Positions 17,652 to 27,206 of a stretch of DNA of 64,000 nt are shown here, piece by piece (position 1 is the first letter of the stretch; each line of letters opens with the position of its first letter). Both the position numbers and the translations under genes were made by a program. The stretch is from NCBI RefSeq assembly GCF_000204195.1, contig NZ_AFBG01000020.1, positions 62,001-126,000 on the forward strand. The letters run 5' to 3'. The DNA is from Acidovorax radicis N35 (GTDB lineage: Bacteria > Pseudomonadota > Gammaproteobacteria > Burkholderiales > Burkholderiaceae_C). Under the pieces are notes generated by a model. The model did not search any database, had not been told where the DNA came from, and worked only from the letters and a program-made list of their open reading frames with translations.

Positions 17652-18287
17652 TCACCGGATGCCGGTGAGCTTGTGGGTCTGCAGGCTCAGGCGCCACGCG
17701 GGGTTGGCCATGCAGGCATCAATGCAGGTGGCGGTGTTCTGGCGCTGCAGCAGGCCATCCATGGGTTGGAGAAAGCGGTGGGCAAACTGCGTGTCTTGTT
17801 CCAATGCCTGCAGGTCAAACCCCGGCTGGGGCCACACAAGTTTCAGCTCCTGCCCGCTGCGCTGAACCCACGGCGCGCCGGCCTTGGGGCTGATGCACAG
17901 CCAGTCGATGCCCTCGGGCGCGGCCACGGTGCCATTGCTTTCCACAGCGATGCGGAATTGCTGCGCGTGCAGTGCGTCGATGAGCGCCGTATCGACCTGC
18001 AGGAGGGGCTCGCCGCCGGTCAGCACCACCAGGCGGTGGCCCGCGCCTGCAGGCCATTGGGCGGCGATCAGCTCTGCCAGTTCCGTGGCCGTCTCGAACT
18101 TGCCACCCAGCGTGCCGTCGGTGCCCACAAAGTCAGTGTCGCAGAACTGGCAGATGGCCTGCGCGCGGTCCTGCTCGCGGCCCGTCCAGAGGTTGCAGCC
18201 TGCAAAGCGGCAGAACACGGCCGGGCTGCCCGCCTGGCCGCCTTCGCCTTGCAGGGTGTAGAAAATTTCTTTGACGCTATAGGTCAT
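17652..18287 (-). CDS. queE: 7-carboxy-7-deazaguanine synthase (radical SAM)
   Basis: The 211-residue protein has the FYTLQGEGGQAG start and CRFAGCNLW; together with the CQFCDTDF segment this provides the radical-SAM cysteines. It also has VLTGGEPLLQ and the SNGT segment. It converts carboxytetrahydropterin to CDG for queuosine/deazaguanine synthesis and forms a unit with queD. The ATG at 18287 gives the conserved MTYSVKEIFYTLQGEG start. Confidence 0.94.
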   Translation of the reverse strand: MTYSVKEIFYTLQGEGGQAGSPAVFCRFAGCNLWTGREQDRAQAICQFCDTDFVGTDGTLGGKFETATELAELIAAQWPAGAGHRLVVLTGGEPLLQVDTALIDALHAQQFRIAVESNGTVAAPEGIDWLCISPKAGAPWVQRSGQELKLVWPQPGFDLQALEQDTQFAHRFLQPMDGLLQRQNTATCIDACMANPAWRLSLQTHKLTGIR

Positions 18288-18383
18288 GAATGTCCTTGCG
18301 CGTGGTGTGCTGAGGCATCGGCCCATACAACTGGCGCGGCCAGGGCGAGGGACACCGAGCAAGGGCCGCCCCGCAGTGAGGGT

Positions 18384-18426
18384 GTCGTCCCCCTTGAGGG
18401 GGAAGGCGCGAAGCGACTCAGGGGGT
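18384..18426. repeat. Stop-codon-associated G/C element, copy 1
   Basis: This is GTCCCCCTTGAGGGGGAAGG followed by CGCGAAGCGACTCAGGGGG; CCCCCTTGAGGGGG is a 14-base palindrome, and the outer parts can also pair (CCCCCTGAGTCGCTTCGCG on the minus strand). It lies 3 bases downstream of the nadB stop. Related copies occur at 30760 and 62326. Confidence 0.6.
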
Positions 18427-18429
18427 GTT

Positions 18430-20016
18430 TCATTTCACCGGAGGGACGAGGATGGTGGGGGCGGCTGGGGCTGCGACCTCGGGATAGTCGCGGCTGTAGT
18501 GCAGGCCCCGGCTTTCGCGGCGCAGCTGGGCGCTTTTCACGATCAGGTCGGCCACCTGCACCAGATTGCGCAGCTCCAGCAGGTCGCGCGTGACGTGGAA
18601 GTGGGCGTAGAACTCCTGGATCTCGCCCTGCAGCATGGCAATGCGGTGGGCGGCGCGCTCCAGGCGCTTGTTGGTGCGCACGATGCCCACGTAGTCCCAC
18701 ATGAAGCGGCGCAGCTCGTCCCAGTTGTGCGAGATGACGACGGACTCGTCGGCGTCCTGCACGCGGCTGTCGTCCCACGCGGGCACAGCGGGCAGCGTGG
18801 CGGTGGGTGCTGCGGCAATGGCCTGCGCGGCGGCGCGCGCGAACACCATGCATTCGAGCAGCGAGTTGCTGGCCAGCCGGTTGGCGCCGTGCAGGCCGGT
18901 GCAGGCCACTTCGCCCACGGCGTACAGGCCGGGCAGGTCGGTGCGGCCGGCCAGGTCGGTCAGCACACCACCGCAAGTGAAGTGGGCCGTGGGCACCACG
19001 GGGATGGGCTCTTTGGTGATGTCGATGCCCAGCGCGGCGCAGTGGGCCAGGATGTTCGGAAAGTGTTCCTGCAAAAACGCGGGGCTCTGGTGCGAGATGT
19101 CGAGGTGCACGCAGTCCAGGCCGTGCTTTTTCATCTCGAAGTCGATGGCTCGGGCCACCACGTCGCGCGGGGCCAGTTCGGCGCGCGGGTCGTGGTCGAG
19201 CATGAAGCGCGTGCCGCCGGCTGAGGGGGGCAACAGCAGCTTGCCACCCTCGCCCCGCACGGCCTCGCTGATGAGGAAGGACTTTTCGTGTGGGTGGTAC
19301 AGGCCTGTGGGGTGGAACTGGATGAACTCCATGTTGGCCACGCGGCAGCCTGCGCGCCACGCGGCGGCAATGCCGTCGCCCGTGGCGGTGTCGGGGTTGG
19401 TGGTGTACAGGTACACCTTGCCCGCGCCGCCCGTGGCCAGGATGGTTTGCGGCGCGCGGAAGGTGACGACTTCGTCGGTGTCGCTGTCGAGCGCGTACAG
19501 GCCCAGGCAGCGGTTACCGGGCAAGCCTAGCTTGCGGGTGGTGATCAGGTCCACCAGCGTGTGTTGCTCGAACAGCGTGATGCCGGGCGTGGCGCGCACC
19601 ACATCGATCAGCGTGCGCTGCACGGCCGCGCCGGTGGCGTCGGTCACATGGGCAATGCGGCGCGCGCTGTGCCCGCCTTCGCGGGTCAGGTGCAGCTGGT
19701 CGCCTTCGAGCGTGAAGGGCACGCCCAGCTCGCGCAGCCAGGCGATCGAGGCGGGTGCGTTTTCCACCACGAAGCGTGTGGTGGCCAGGTCGCACAGGCC
19801 CGCGCCCGCCACCAGCGTGTCTTCAATGTGGGCGGCAAAGCTGTCGTCATCGGCCAGCACGGCGGCAATGCCGCCCTGGGCCCAGCCGCTGGAGCCATCC
19901 TGCAGCGTGCGTTTGGTGATGACCGCCACGCGGTGCGTGGGCGCCAGGTGCAGGGCCGCCGAGAGGCCAGCGAGGCCGCTGCCTACGATGAGAACGTCGA
20001 AGTCGTGGGATGCCAT
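18430..20016 (-). CDS. nadB: L-aspartate oxidase
   Basis: The 528-residue flavoprotein has the FAD dinucleotide motif VLIVGSGLAGLSAAL at the N-terminus, SSGWAQGGIAAV, the fumarate-reductase-type HPTGLY loop and the GEVACTGLHGANRLASNSLLE block. It oxidises aspartate to iminoaspartate, the first step of NAD synthesis. Its partner nadA is not in the window. The next gene on the same strand is queE, separated by 142 bases that hold a G/C-rich element. Confidence 0.95.
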   Translation of the reverse strand: MASHDFDVLIVGSGLAGLSAALHLAPTHRVAVITKRTLQDGSSGWAQGGIAAVLADDDSFAAHIEDTLVAGAGLCDLATTRFVVENAPASIAWLRELGVPFTLEGDQLHLTREGGHSARRIAHVTDATGAAVQRTLIDVVRATPGITLFEQHTLVDLITTRKLGLPGNRCLGLYALDSDTDEVVTFRAPQTILATGGAGKVYLYTTNPDTATGDGIAAAWRAGCRVANMEFIQFHPTGLYHPHEKSFLISEAVRGEGGKLLLPPSAGGTRFMLDHDPRAELAPRDVVARAIDFEMKKHGLDCVHLDISHQSPAFLQEHFPNILAHCAALGIDITKEPIPVVPTAHFTCGGVLTDLAGRTDLPGLYAVGEVACTGLHGANRLASNSLLECMVFARAAAQAIAAAPTATLPAVPAWDDSRVQDADESVVISHNWDELRRFMWDYVGIVRTNKRLERAAHRIAMLQGEIQEFYAHFHVTRDLLELRNLVQVADLIVKSAQLRRESRGLHYSRDYPEVAAPAAPTILVPPVK

Positions 20017-20083
20017 GGCTTGCGGGTGAGGAATGGGAGTAGCGCCACGGCCACCGGCCAGGGCGGTGAACAGTGGGGCCAGC

Positions 20084-20941
20084 CTAGGCCGGCGTGTAGG
20101 CGAGGCGCACGTAGATGGGTGCGAAGGCCTCGGCCTGTGTGATCTCGATCAACGTCTCTTTGGCCAGCTCCAGCAGCGCAATGAAGGTCACCACCAGCAC
20201 GGTGCTGCCTTTTTCAGGCTCGAAGAGTTCTTCAAACTCCACAAAACGGCGGCCTTGCAGCGTCTTGAGCACCATGCTCATGTATTCGCGCACGCTCAGT
20301 TCCTCGCGCGTGATCCGGTGGTGCTGTACCAGCTTGGCGCGTTTCAGGATGTCGCGCCAGGCGTCCTGCAGCTCCACCACATGCACGTCCGGAAAGCGTG
20401 GCTGCAGGCTTTGCTCGATGTAGACCTGGGCTTTCAGGAAGTCGCGGCCGTACTGCGGCATCTGCCCCAGGCGGGCTGCGGCCATCTTCATCTGCTCGTA
20501 TTCGAGCAGGCGGCGCACCAGCTCGGCGCGCGGGTCTTCGGGCTCTTCGCCTTCAGCCTGCTTTTTGGGCGGCAGCAGCATGCGCGACTTGATCTCGATC
20601 AGCATCGCCGCCATCAGTAGGTACTCGGCCGCCAGCTCCAGGTTGCGGCTGCGGATCTCGTCCACATACGCCAGGTACTGCTTGGTGACTCCCACCATGG
20701 GGATGTCGAGGATGTTGAAGTTCTGCTTGCGGATCAGGTACAGCAGCAGATCGAGCGGGCCTTCAAAGGCTTCGAGGAAGACTTCGAGCGCATCGGGCGG
20801 GATGTAAAGGTCCTGCGGCAGCGCAAACAGCGGCTCGCCATACAGGCGCGCCAGCGCCACCTGATCGACCACCACGGGCATGCCCGCCGCATCCAGCACG
20901 GGCGCGCTGGGCGAATGGGCCGCTGCGTTCGCGGTGGTCAT
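20084..20941 (-). CDS. scpA: Segregation and condensation protein A
   Basis: The 285-residue kleisin has the family signature FEGPLDLLLYLIRKQ, NFNILDIPM, EYLLMAAMLIEIKSRMLLP and a C-terminal winged-helix region (LELAKETLIEITQAEAFAPI). It bridges SMC heads in chromosome condensation. scpB is not adjacent. The ATG at 20941 abuts the repeat element that separates it from the DUF3460 gene. Confidence 0.95.
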   Translation of the reverse strand: MTTANAAAHSPSAPVLDAAGMPVVVDQVALARLYGEPLFALPQDLYIPPDALEVFLEAFEGPLDLLLYLIRKQNFNILDIPMVGVTKQYLAYVDEIRSRNLELAAEYLLMAAMLIEIKSRMLLPPKKQAEGEEPEDPRAELVRRLLEYEQMKMAAARLGQMPQYGRDFLKAQVYIEQSLQPRFPDVHVVELQDAWRDILKRAKLVQHHRITREELSVREYMSMVLKTLQGRRFVEFEELFEPEKGSTVLVVTFIALLELAKETLIEITQAEAFAPIYVRLAYTPA

Positions 20942-20944
20942 GAA

Positions 20945-20998
20945 TGCTATTGAAAAGTGAGCTATCAGCGCTTGATGGCTAAGCGCTGGAGGCCAATT
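20945..20998. repeat. GCTAT/AAGCGC interspersed repeat, copy 2
   Basis: GCTATTGAAAAGTGAGCTAT is followed by CAGCGCTTGATGGCTAAGCG and CTGGAGGCC. GCGCTT and AAGCGC form the arms. It fills the short gap between scpA and the upstream DUF3460 gene. Confidence 0.7.
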
Positions 20999-21004
20999 GG
21001 ATGC

Positions 21005-21211
21005 TTATTCAGCGTTCGTCTGGTAGACGTAGGGCTTCTGGGGCACCTGGCCGTCGCGGTATTCGCCCCAGACCTTGCGGTCCACGTTCTTGTCCCACAG
21101 CAAAGCGCGGCCTGCTTGCTGCTGTTGGTCCAGCTCGGGGCGGCTGGCCTTGAGCTGGTTGATGAACTGGGTGGTGTCGGACTGGTAGTCGGGGCGGCGG
21201 AAAATGGACAT
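21005..21211 (-). CDS. DUF3460 family protein
   Basis: The 68-residue protein begins MSIFRRPDYQSDTTQFINQL and matches the short beta-proteobacterial DUF3460 family in size and sequence character (highly polar, no membrane segment). A good ribosome site (GAGG) precedes the ATG at 21211. It is upstream of scpA on the same strand. Function unknown. Confidence 0.82.
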   Translation of the reverse strand: MSIFRRPDYQSDTTQFINQLKASRPELDQQQQAGRALLWDKNVDRKVWGEYRDGQVPQKPYVYQTNAE

Positions 21212-21254
21212 GGACTGTTAACCTCTTTGCCACGGATTTTACCGGGACCGACTT

Positions 21255-21767
21255 ATGCCCTTGATATATCGCGCCGCTGCCTTGGCCGCCGCCGCCTTTT
21301 CCCTGCTGGCGCTCACCGCCTGCGACCCGCAGCGCATCAGCGAACTGCAGCCCGGCGTCTCTACCGAGGCCGATGTGCGAGACCGCTTTGGCGCCCCCGA
21401 AAACGTGTGGGACGAAGCCGGCGGTGCCCGCACCTTGGAGTACAACCGCCAGCCTGCAGGCCAGGTCAACTACATGATCACCATCGGCGGCGACGGCCGC
21501 ATGACGGCGCTGCGCCAGGTGCTCACCCCCGAGAACTTTGCGCGCGTGGTGCCCGGCACGCGCATGGACGAGGTGCGCCGCCTGCTGGGCAAGCCCGCCA
21601 AGGTCACGCCCTACGAATTGAAGCGGGAAACCCACGCCGACTGGCGCTACCTGGAGGCGCCGAACCAGGCCAAGGTGTTCACCGTGGTCTACGGGCCCGA
21701 CCAGGTGGTGCTGCGCACCCAGACGGGCGCGGACCTGGATGCGCCGGAGTTCAAGGGCGGCAAGTAG
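21255..21767 (+). CDS. BamE/SmpA-domain outer-membrane lipoprotein
   Basis: The 170-residue protein has a lipoprotein signal with lipobox LTAC near residue 24, followed by two BamE-like repeats (LQPGVSTEADVRDRFGAPE and VPGTRMDEVRRLLGKP). BamE proper has one such unit and is usually shorter, so this is a BamE-like lipoprotein rather than certainly BamE itself. It is divergent from the DUF3460 gene, with a 43-base gap. Confidence 0.8.
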   Translation: MPLIYRAAALAAAAFSLLALTACDPQRISELQPGVSTEADVRDRFGAPENVWDEAGGARTLEYNRQPAGQVNYMITIGGDGRMTALRQVLTPENFARVVPGTRMDEVRRLLGKPAKVTPYELKRETHADWRYLEAPNQAKVFTVVYGPDQVVLRTQTGADLDAPEFKGGK

Positions 21768-21779
21768 CGCCGCAGACGA

Positions 21780-23447
21780 TCACACCGGCAGGTCTTCCAG
21801 CCCCTGCGCCGCCAGCCGGGCGGCAAAGCCCGAACGCTCGATCAGCGAGCGCGGCTGCTCGTGCAGGTGCACCAGGCGCAGCCGCCCGCCGCGTGCGGCC
21901 ACCGCCTTGAGGATCTGGGCCAGAGCGTCGAGCCCCGTGGTGTCCAGCGCCACCAGTTCGCTTGCGTCCAGCACCACGTCCATGCCCGGCGGGCCGGTCT
22001 CCACGGCCTGGAGGATGGGGTCGATCTTGGCGGCGGCACCGAAGAACAGCGCGCCGTGCAGGCGCCAGGTGGCCACTGGGCGCTCCTGGGGGAAACTGCC
22101 TTGGACCTCCGGCTGGCGCACCACACGAAAGAGCCCGCTCATGCGCCGCACAAACAGCGCGCAGGCCATGAACAGGCCCACCTCCACCGCCACCGTGAGG
22201 TCGAACACCACCGTGAGGAAAAACGTGCCCAGCATGAGCAGCCGGTAGTGGTTGCTGAAGTGCTTGAGGCGCACGAACTCGTGCCACTCCCCCATGTTCC
22301 AGGCCACATACAGCAGGATGCCCGCCAGCACCGCCAGTGGAATGTGCAGTGCCAGCGGCGCGGCCACCAGCACGATCACCGCCAGCGTGGCGGCGTGCAC
22401 CATGCCTGCAATGGGCGATGTGGCGCCCGAGCGGATGTTGGTCACCGTGCGTGCAATGGTGCCCGTAGCGGGCATGCCGCCAAAAAAAGGCACCACCAGG
22501 TTGGCCAGGCCCTGGGCCACCAGTTCCTGATTGGGGTCGTGTTTCTTGTGGTGCGGATCGGTGGCCAGCTGGTCGGCCACGCGGGCGCACAGCAGCGATT
22601 CGATGGCGCCCAGCAGCGCGATGGTGAGTGTGGGCGTGACCAGCAGCCGCACCGTCTCCCACGAAAAATCGGGCAGTTCGAACACCGGCAGCGCCTGTGG
22701 AATGCCGCCAAACCGCGAGCCAATCGTCTCCACCGGAAACTCCATGCTCCAGGCCAGCAGGCTCAGCGTGACGAGGGCCACCACCGGCGCAGGCACGCGC
22801 GCAAAGCTGCGCACGGTGTGCCGCTCCAGCACCTGCATCATCGGCGAGCCTTTCATCATCAGTTTGGGCCACAGGAACAGCCCGGCCACACAGGCTGCGC
22901 CCAGCCCAAACGCATAGGGGTTGAAGCTGTCGAGGTGCTGCGCCACCGTGCCGACCTGCGAGAAAAAATTGCCCGGCATGCGGTCAATCGACAGCCCCAG
23001 CCAGTCCTTCACCTGCGACAGCGCAATCAACACCGCGATGCCGTTGGTAAAGCCGATCACGATGCTCACCGGCACAAAACGCACCAGCGTGCCCAGCCTG
23101 AAGAGCCCCAGCAGCACCAGCAGCACGCCCGCGCAGGCCGTGGAGATCAGCAAATTGGCCACGCCATAGCGCTCAACGATGCCGTAGACGATGACGATGA
23201 ACGCCCCCGCCGGCCCGCCAATCTGCGCGTTGGTGCCCCCCAGGGCCGAGATCAGAAAGCCCGCGATGATCGCCGTCCACAACCCTGCTTCGGGCTTGAG
23301 CCCGCTGGCAATCGCAAACGCCATGGCCAGCGGCAGCGCCACGATGCCCACCGTCACCCCCGCGCCCACATCGGCCAGCCATCGGCCCTTGTCGTAGCCG
23401 CGCAGCGCATCGAGCAAGCGGGGGTGGAAGGCGAGTGAAAACTGCAT
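21780..23447 (-). CDS. SulP-family anion transporter with STAS domain
   Basis: The 555-residue protein has about 11 membrane helices with the SulP signatures GVTVGIVALPLAMAFAIASG and FFGGMPATGTIARTVTNIRSG, then a cytoplasmic STAS domain (about residues 440-550; VVLDASELVALDTTGLDAL). The family imports sulfate, bicarbonate or dicarboxylates with protons or sodium. The ATG at 23447 starts at MQFSLAFHPRLL; longer forms add non-hydrophobic sequence. Bicarbonate would fit the carbonic anhydrase 8 kb away, but that is only a guess. Confidence 0.92.
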   Translation of the reverse strand: MQFSLAFHPRLLDALRGYDKGRWLADVGAGVTVGIVALPLAMAFAIASGLKPEAGLWTAIIAGFLISALGGTNAQIGGPAGAFIVIVYGIVERYGVANLLISTACAGVLLVLLGLFRLGTLVRFVPVSIVIGFTNGIAVLIALSQVKDWLGLSIDRMPGNFFSQVGTVAQHLDSFNPYAFGLGAACVAGLFLWPKLMMKGSPMMQVLERHTVRSFARVPAPVVALVTLSLLAWSMEFPVETIGSRFGGIPQALPVFELPDFSWETVRLLVTPTLTIALLGAIESLLCARVADQLATDPHHKKHDPNQELVAQGLANLVVPFFGGMPATGTIARTVTNIRSGATSPIAGMVHAATLAVIVLVAAPLALHIPLAVLAGILLYVAWNMGEWHEFVRLKHFSNHYRLLMLGTFFLTVVFDLTVAVEVGLFMACALFVRRMSGLFRVVRQPEVQGSFPQERPVATWRLHGALFFGAAAKIDPILQAVETGPPGMDVVLDASELVALDTTGLDALAQILKAVAARGGRLRLVHLHEQPRSLIERSGFAARLAAQGLEDLPV

Positions 23448-23855
23448 GGTGGCGGGCACTTTCTTGTCGGGGGCTCTGCGGCGGCCCAGGGCATCGGCAC
23501 CGCCGGGATGCAGCCACAACCGGATCAGTGCGAGGCAGACTTCAGTGTAGTGAGCCGGGTGCGGAGTGCAATGGGGCGGAATCTGTGCGCAGACCAAGCA
23601 CATTGCGTGCCGAATGCGCCCGCTCCCGGGGGCCGCGCCGGGCGGCTTGGATGTCGATGGATGTGCAAAATAGATAGCAAACTAACGAATACCAATAAGC
23701 GATGGAGGCTAAAAAAGCTTAGAAATTTACCCGCCAACATGCTGCTAGGCAGGGGCGGCGCCCGCGCTCCCTGGCATATTGCTTGCTGATCTTGGATTGC
23801 CTTCCCGGCCCCCGCCTTGTGCGGCTTGATTGGACGATTGCCCGACCCCCACACC
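23448..23855. other. 408-base divergent intergenic region
   Basis: The gap between the divergent SulP and YitT genes holds one degenerate interspersed repeat (23665-23718) and AT-rich sequence after it, where promoters could lie. I see no convincing gene or RNA. Confidence 0.5.
23665..23718. repeat. GCTAT/AAGCGC interspersed repeat, copy 3 (degenerate)
   Basis: GCAAAATAGATAGCAAACTA, then ACCAATAAGCGATGGAGGCT. The order and spacing match the other copies but the AAGCGC arm is mutated to AAGCGA. Confidence 0.55.
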
Positions 23856-24503
23856 ATGACCGACACCCCCGTCCCCGCTGCAGAGCCCAACGCCGCCGCC
23901 GATGCCACCACCCTGCGCCACGGCGCGTTCGAGGATGTGCAGGCGCTGTTTGCCGGCACGCTGTTTGTCGCCATGGCGCTCATGCTGTTCAACCAGGCGG
24001 GGCTGCTGGTGGGCGGCACGGCGGGCGCGGCATTCTTGCTGCACTACGTCACCGGCGTCTCGTTCGGCAAGCTGTTTTTTGTGGTCAACCTGCCGTTCTA
24101 CTGGTTTGCCTGGACGCGCATGGGGCGCGAGTTCACGATCAAGACCTTTGTTTGCGTGGGCCTGCTGTCGCTGCTGACCGAGTTGTTCCCGCACGTGATG
24201 CATGTGGACTACCTGAACCCGCTGTTCGCCTCGTTGCTGGGCGGGCTGCTGCTGGGCACGGGCTGCCTGTTTCTGGCGCGCCACCGCTCCAGCCTGGGTG
24301 GGGCTACGGTGGTGTCGCTGTACCTGCAGGCCCGCTACGGCATGCGCGCGGGCAAGGTGCAGATGATGATCGATGGCACCGTGGTGCTGCTGGCGCTGTT
24401 TGTGGTGCCGGTGGACCGCGTGGCGTATTCGGTGCTGGCCGTGCTGGTGATGAGCGGGTTCTTGTGGATCAGCCACCGGCCAGGGCGTTACGTGGGCCAT
24501 TGA
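23856..24503 (+). CDS. YitT-family membrane protein
   Basis: The 215-residue protein has five to six membrane helices and the YitT/DUF161 features QAGLLVGGTAGAAFLLHYVTG, GKLFFVVNLPFYWFAW and RHRSSLGGATVVSLYLQ. Function unknown; relatives may be transporters. The N-terminal 25 residues are polar and Ala-rich. The ATG at 23856 has a weak ribosome site; an upstream start at 23817 would add 13 residues. Confidence 0.82.
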   Translation: MTDTPVPAAEPNAAADATTLRHGAFEDVQALFAGTLFVAMALMLFNQAGLLVGGTAGAAFLLHYVTGVSFGKLFFVVNLPFYWFAWTRMGREFTIKTFVCVGLLSLLTELFPHVMHVDYLNPLFASLLGGLLLGTGCLFLARHRSSLGGATVVSLYLQARYGMRAGKVQMMIDGTVVLLALFVVPVDRVAYSVLAVLVMSGFLWISHRPGRYVGH

Positions 24504-24757
24504 GGGCGAGGGCCGCCAGCGCGGCGGCTGCCTGCCTCAGATCGTGAACGGGTCCCCGGGGTTTTGAGCCCCCGCGAAACCCCGGTGGTCGATTCAATTC
24601 CATCTGTCAACCCTGCTTCAGTGGGGGTGCGTTGGCACGTCCACCCGCACTAGAGTCCCTGTCACCCCGCCTGAACCTGCACCACGGGAGCCGGATTCGC
24701 CCGCGCTTTCTGAGGGGGTGAAGCGCCCACCCCGTTCACGTGCCCGGAGAACCCCTG

Positions 24758-27088
24758 ATGTATCGAACTTTTTCTGCCAGAGCCGAGGCGCTGTGGGCAA
24801 GGCTTGCCGGGGCGGCAAGGCTGTTCCTTCCGGTGGTGAGTGGAGTCCTGATGGCGTGTGGCGGTGGCGAAGACCCCGTTGCGCCCCCACCACCGCCACC
24901 CGTGGCGCAACATTCCGTGGGCGGCACCGTGACGGGGCTGGTCGGCACGCTCATCCTGGCCAATGGCACGGGAGCGGACCTGACCATCACGGCCAGCGGC
25001 AGCTATGCCACCAGCATTTCGCAGGGCGAGGCTTATCACATCGTTGTGCGGACCCAGCCCGCCGGGCAGACCTGCGTTGTGGAAAACGGCTCGGGCGTGG
25101 TGGCAGGCCCGGTCACCAATATCCTGGTGGTCTGCACCACCCATACCTACACCGTCGGCGGATCGATCACGGGGTTGCTTGGCGTCGTGACCTTGCGGCT
25201 CAACGGCGCCGCGGACCTGTTGGTGGCAGCCAATGGCGTTTTCAGTTTTGCATCTCCGCTGTCCCACGGCAGCCCCTACGCCGTGACGGTGCGCGAACAG
25301 CCAGCGGACCAGGTTTGCACGGTGGATGCTGCCGCCGGGGTCGTGGTGGCGCCAGTGACCCAGGTGCGGGTGCTTTGCCGCACGGTATCTTCGCCTCCCC
25401 CTCCGCCACCTCCGCCCCCACCTGTGCCGGCGCCCCCCACGCCGGGTGGCCTGGGCATTGCCTATGGGACGAAGGCACTGGTCTTTTCCTGGACCTCGGC
25501 GCCCGGCGCCACCAGCTACACGGTGTACGAAGACCCGGACGGCCCGGGCCCGCTGGCATCCGCGCAGATCGGCTCGACGGCTACCACCGGGCTGACCTAC
25601 GCCATACGGGGGCTGTTGCACGAGCGGCTGAATGCCACGTACACGGTGCGCGCCTGCAACGCGGGTGGGTGCAGTGCCCCATCGGCCTCCGTGGCTGTGG
25701 ACATGGTGCGTGCCGTTGGCTACTTCAAGGCTTCCACCACCACGGTCGAAGGTCGGTTCGGAAACCGTGTGGCCTTGTCCGGCAACGGCACCACGCTGGC
25801 CGTGGGGGCCTATGGCGAGGGCGGCAACACCGGCGCCGTGTACGTTTTCACGAAGAGCGGCGCCACGTGGTCGCAGCAGGCGCGCATTGCGGCCCCCAAT
25901 GGCGAGGCCAACGACTATTTTGGAAACGCCCTGGCCTTGTCTGCCGACGGCAATACGCTGGCCATCGGCGCGGACGGCGAAAGCGGCGATCAGAAGGGCA
26001 CGTTTTCGACGATGCCGGCGACCAACAACCTGGCCAGCAACTCAGGTGCCGTCTATGTGTATGCCCGCACGGGTGCATCCTGGTCGCAGCAGGCCTTCAT
26101 CAAGGCGAACAACGCGGATGCGGACGATCTTTTCGGTTCATTCGTCGCCCTCTCGAACGACGGCAACACCTTGGCGGTTGGCGCCTACAACGAGGATGGC
26201 GACTTGAGCGGAGTGCACGGCAACGCCGCCTATTCCGCGTCTGGGGCAGCCTATGTTTTTACCCGCACAGGCACCAGCTGGGCACAGCAAGGCTACCTCA
26301 AGGCCTCCAACGCGGGGGCGGGAGATTTCTTCGGGATCTACCTCAGTGTGTCCGGGTCGGGCGACACCTTGGCGGTGGGGGCCTTCTTTGAGCGCAGCGC
26401 CTTCGCAAGCAATCCGGCGGACGACACGCTGGCCAATGCCGGAGCGGCCTACGTGTTCGAGCGCAACGCGGGAACGTGGTCGCAGCAGGCCTACCTGAAG
26501 GCTCCGCAACCCCTGGCGCAGGACCGCTTCGGCGTGGCGGTCCAGCTGTCGGGCGACGGCAATACGCTGGCCGTGGGAATGGACGGAGACAGCAGCAACC
26601 ACACTGGCGTTTTCGTGGTGCCCCCCGCGAGCAACACGCTGGCCACCAACTCGGGAGCGGTGTTCGTGTTCATCCGTGCAGGCGGCGCCTGGCAGGCACA
26701 GGCCTATTTGAAGGCCTCCAATACCCGCGCGCCCCACCGTTTCGGGAACAACCTGGCCATGTCCAGCGACGGCAACACGCTGGTGGTGCCGTCGTACCGG
26801 GACAACAGCAGTGCGCGCGGATTCAATGGAGACCAGGCCGACATCGCGGCAGTCGATGCAGGCGCTGTGCTGGTGTTTCGCCGCAGCGCCGGCTCCTGGG
26901 CGCAGCAAACCTACCTGAAGGCCCCCAACACCGGCGCCGGGGACCGGTTCGGCGGCCGCGTCGCGATATCCGGTGACGGCACCACGCTGGCCGTGGGTGC
27001 ATCGACGGAAGACGGCGGGTCGAACGGAGTTGGTGGCAACCAGATCGACGAAAGCAGAACCAACGCGGGCGCGGTGTACCTGTACTGA
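24758..27088 (+). CDS. FG-GAP seven-bladed beta-propeller lipoprotein
   Basis: The 776-residue secreted lipoprotein has lipobox LMAC (Cys34), a Pro-rich tether, and two about 75-residue domains, each with a Cys pair (HSVGGTVTGL to LVVCTT, then YTVGGSITGL to VRVLCRT). A second Pro tract follows, then an FN3-like domain (about 230-320) and seven FG-GAP-type repeats. Each repeat runs RFGnxVALSgdGnTLAVGA to SGAVYVFxRxGxxWSQQAYLKA, so the chain should close as a seven-bladed propeller. The ATG at 24758 follows GGAGA by seven bases; a GTG at 24740 is the alternative. It lies alone between yitT-like and convergent metG. Function unknown; adhesion or polymer binding at the cell surface is likely. Confidence 0.85.
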   Translation: MYRTFSARAEALWARLAGAARLFLPVVSGVLMACGGGEDPVAPPPPPPVAQHSVGGTVTGLVGTLILANGTGADLTITASGSYATSISQGEAYHIVVRTQPAGQTCVVENGSGVVAGPVTNILVVCTTHTYTVGGSITGLLGVVTLRLNGAADLLVAANGVFSFASPLSHGSPYAVTVREQPADQVCTVDAAAGVVVAPVTQVRVLCRTVSSPPPPPPPPPPVPAPPTPGGLGIAYGTKALVFSWTSAPGATSYTVYEDPDGPGPLASAQIGSTATTGLTYAIRGLLHERLNATYTVRACNAGGCSAPSASVAVDMVRAVGYFKASTTTVEGRFGNRVALSGNGTTLAVGAYGEGGNTGAVYVFTKSGATWSQQARIAAPNGEANDYFGNALALSADGNTLAIGADGESGDQKGTFSTMPATNNLASNSGAVYVYARTGASWSQQAFIKANNADADDLFGSFVALSNDGNTLAVGAYNEDGDLSGVHGNAAYSASGAAYVFTRTGTSWAQQGYLKASNAGAGDFFGIYLSVSGSGDTLAVGAFFERSAFASNPADDTLANAGAAYVFERNAGTWSQQAYLKAPQPLAQDRFGVAVQLSGDGNTLAVGMDGDSSNHTGVFVVPPASNTLATNSGAVFVFIRAGGAWQAQAYLKASNTRAPHRFGNNLAMSSDGNTLVVPSYRDNSSARGFNGDQADIAAVDAGAVLVFRRSAGSWAQQTYLKAPNTGAGDRFGGRVAISGDGTTLAVGASTEDGGSNGVGGNQIDESRTNAGAVYLY

Positions 27089-27206
27089 CGCTTTGAGGAG
27101 CGGGGCTGGTGGATGTCCTGCCCCTTCCTTCATTGCCTGGTGGTGTGGCGGCCCCAGCGCCCCTGAGTGCCCTTGGGCGCCGCCCGATCTGCTGGGTCTG
27201 CGCGCT

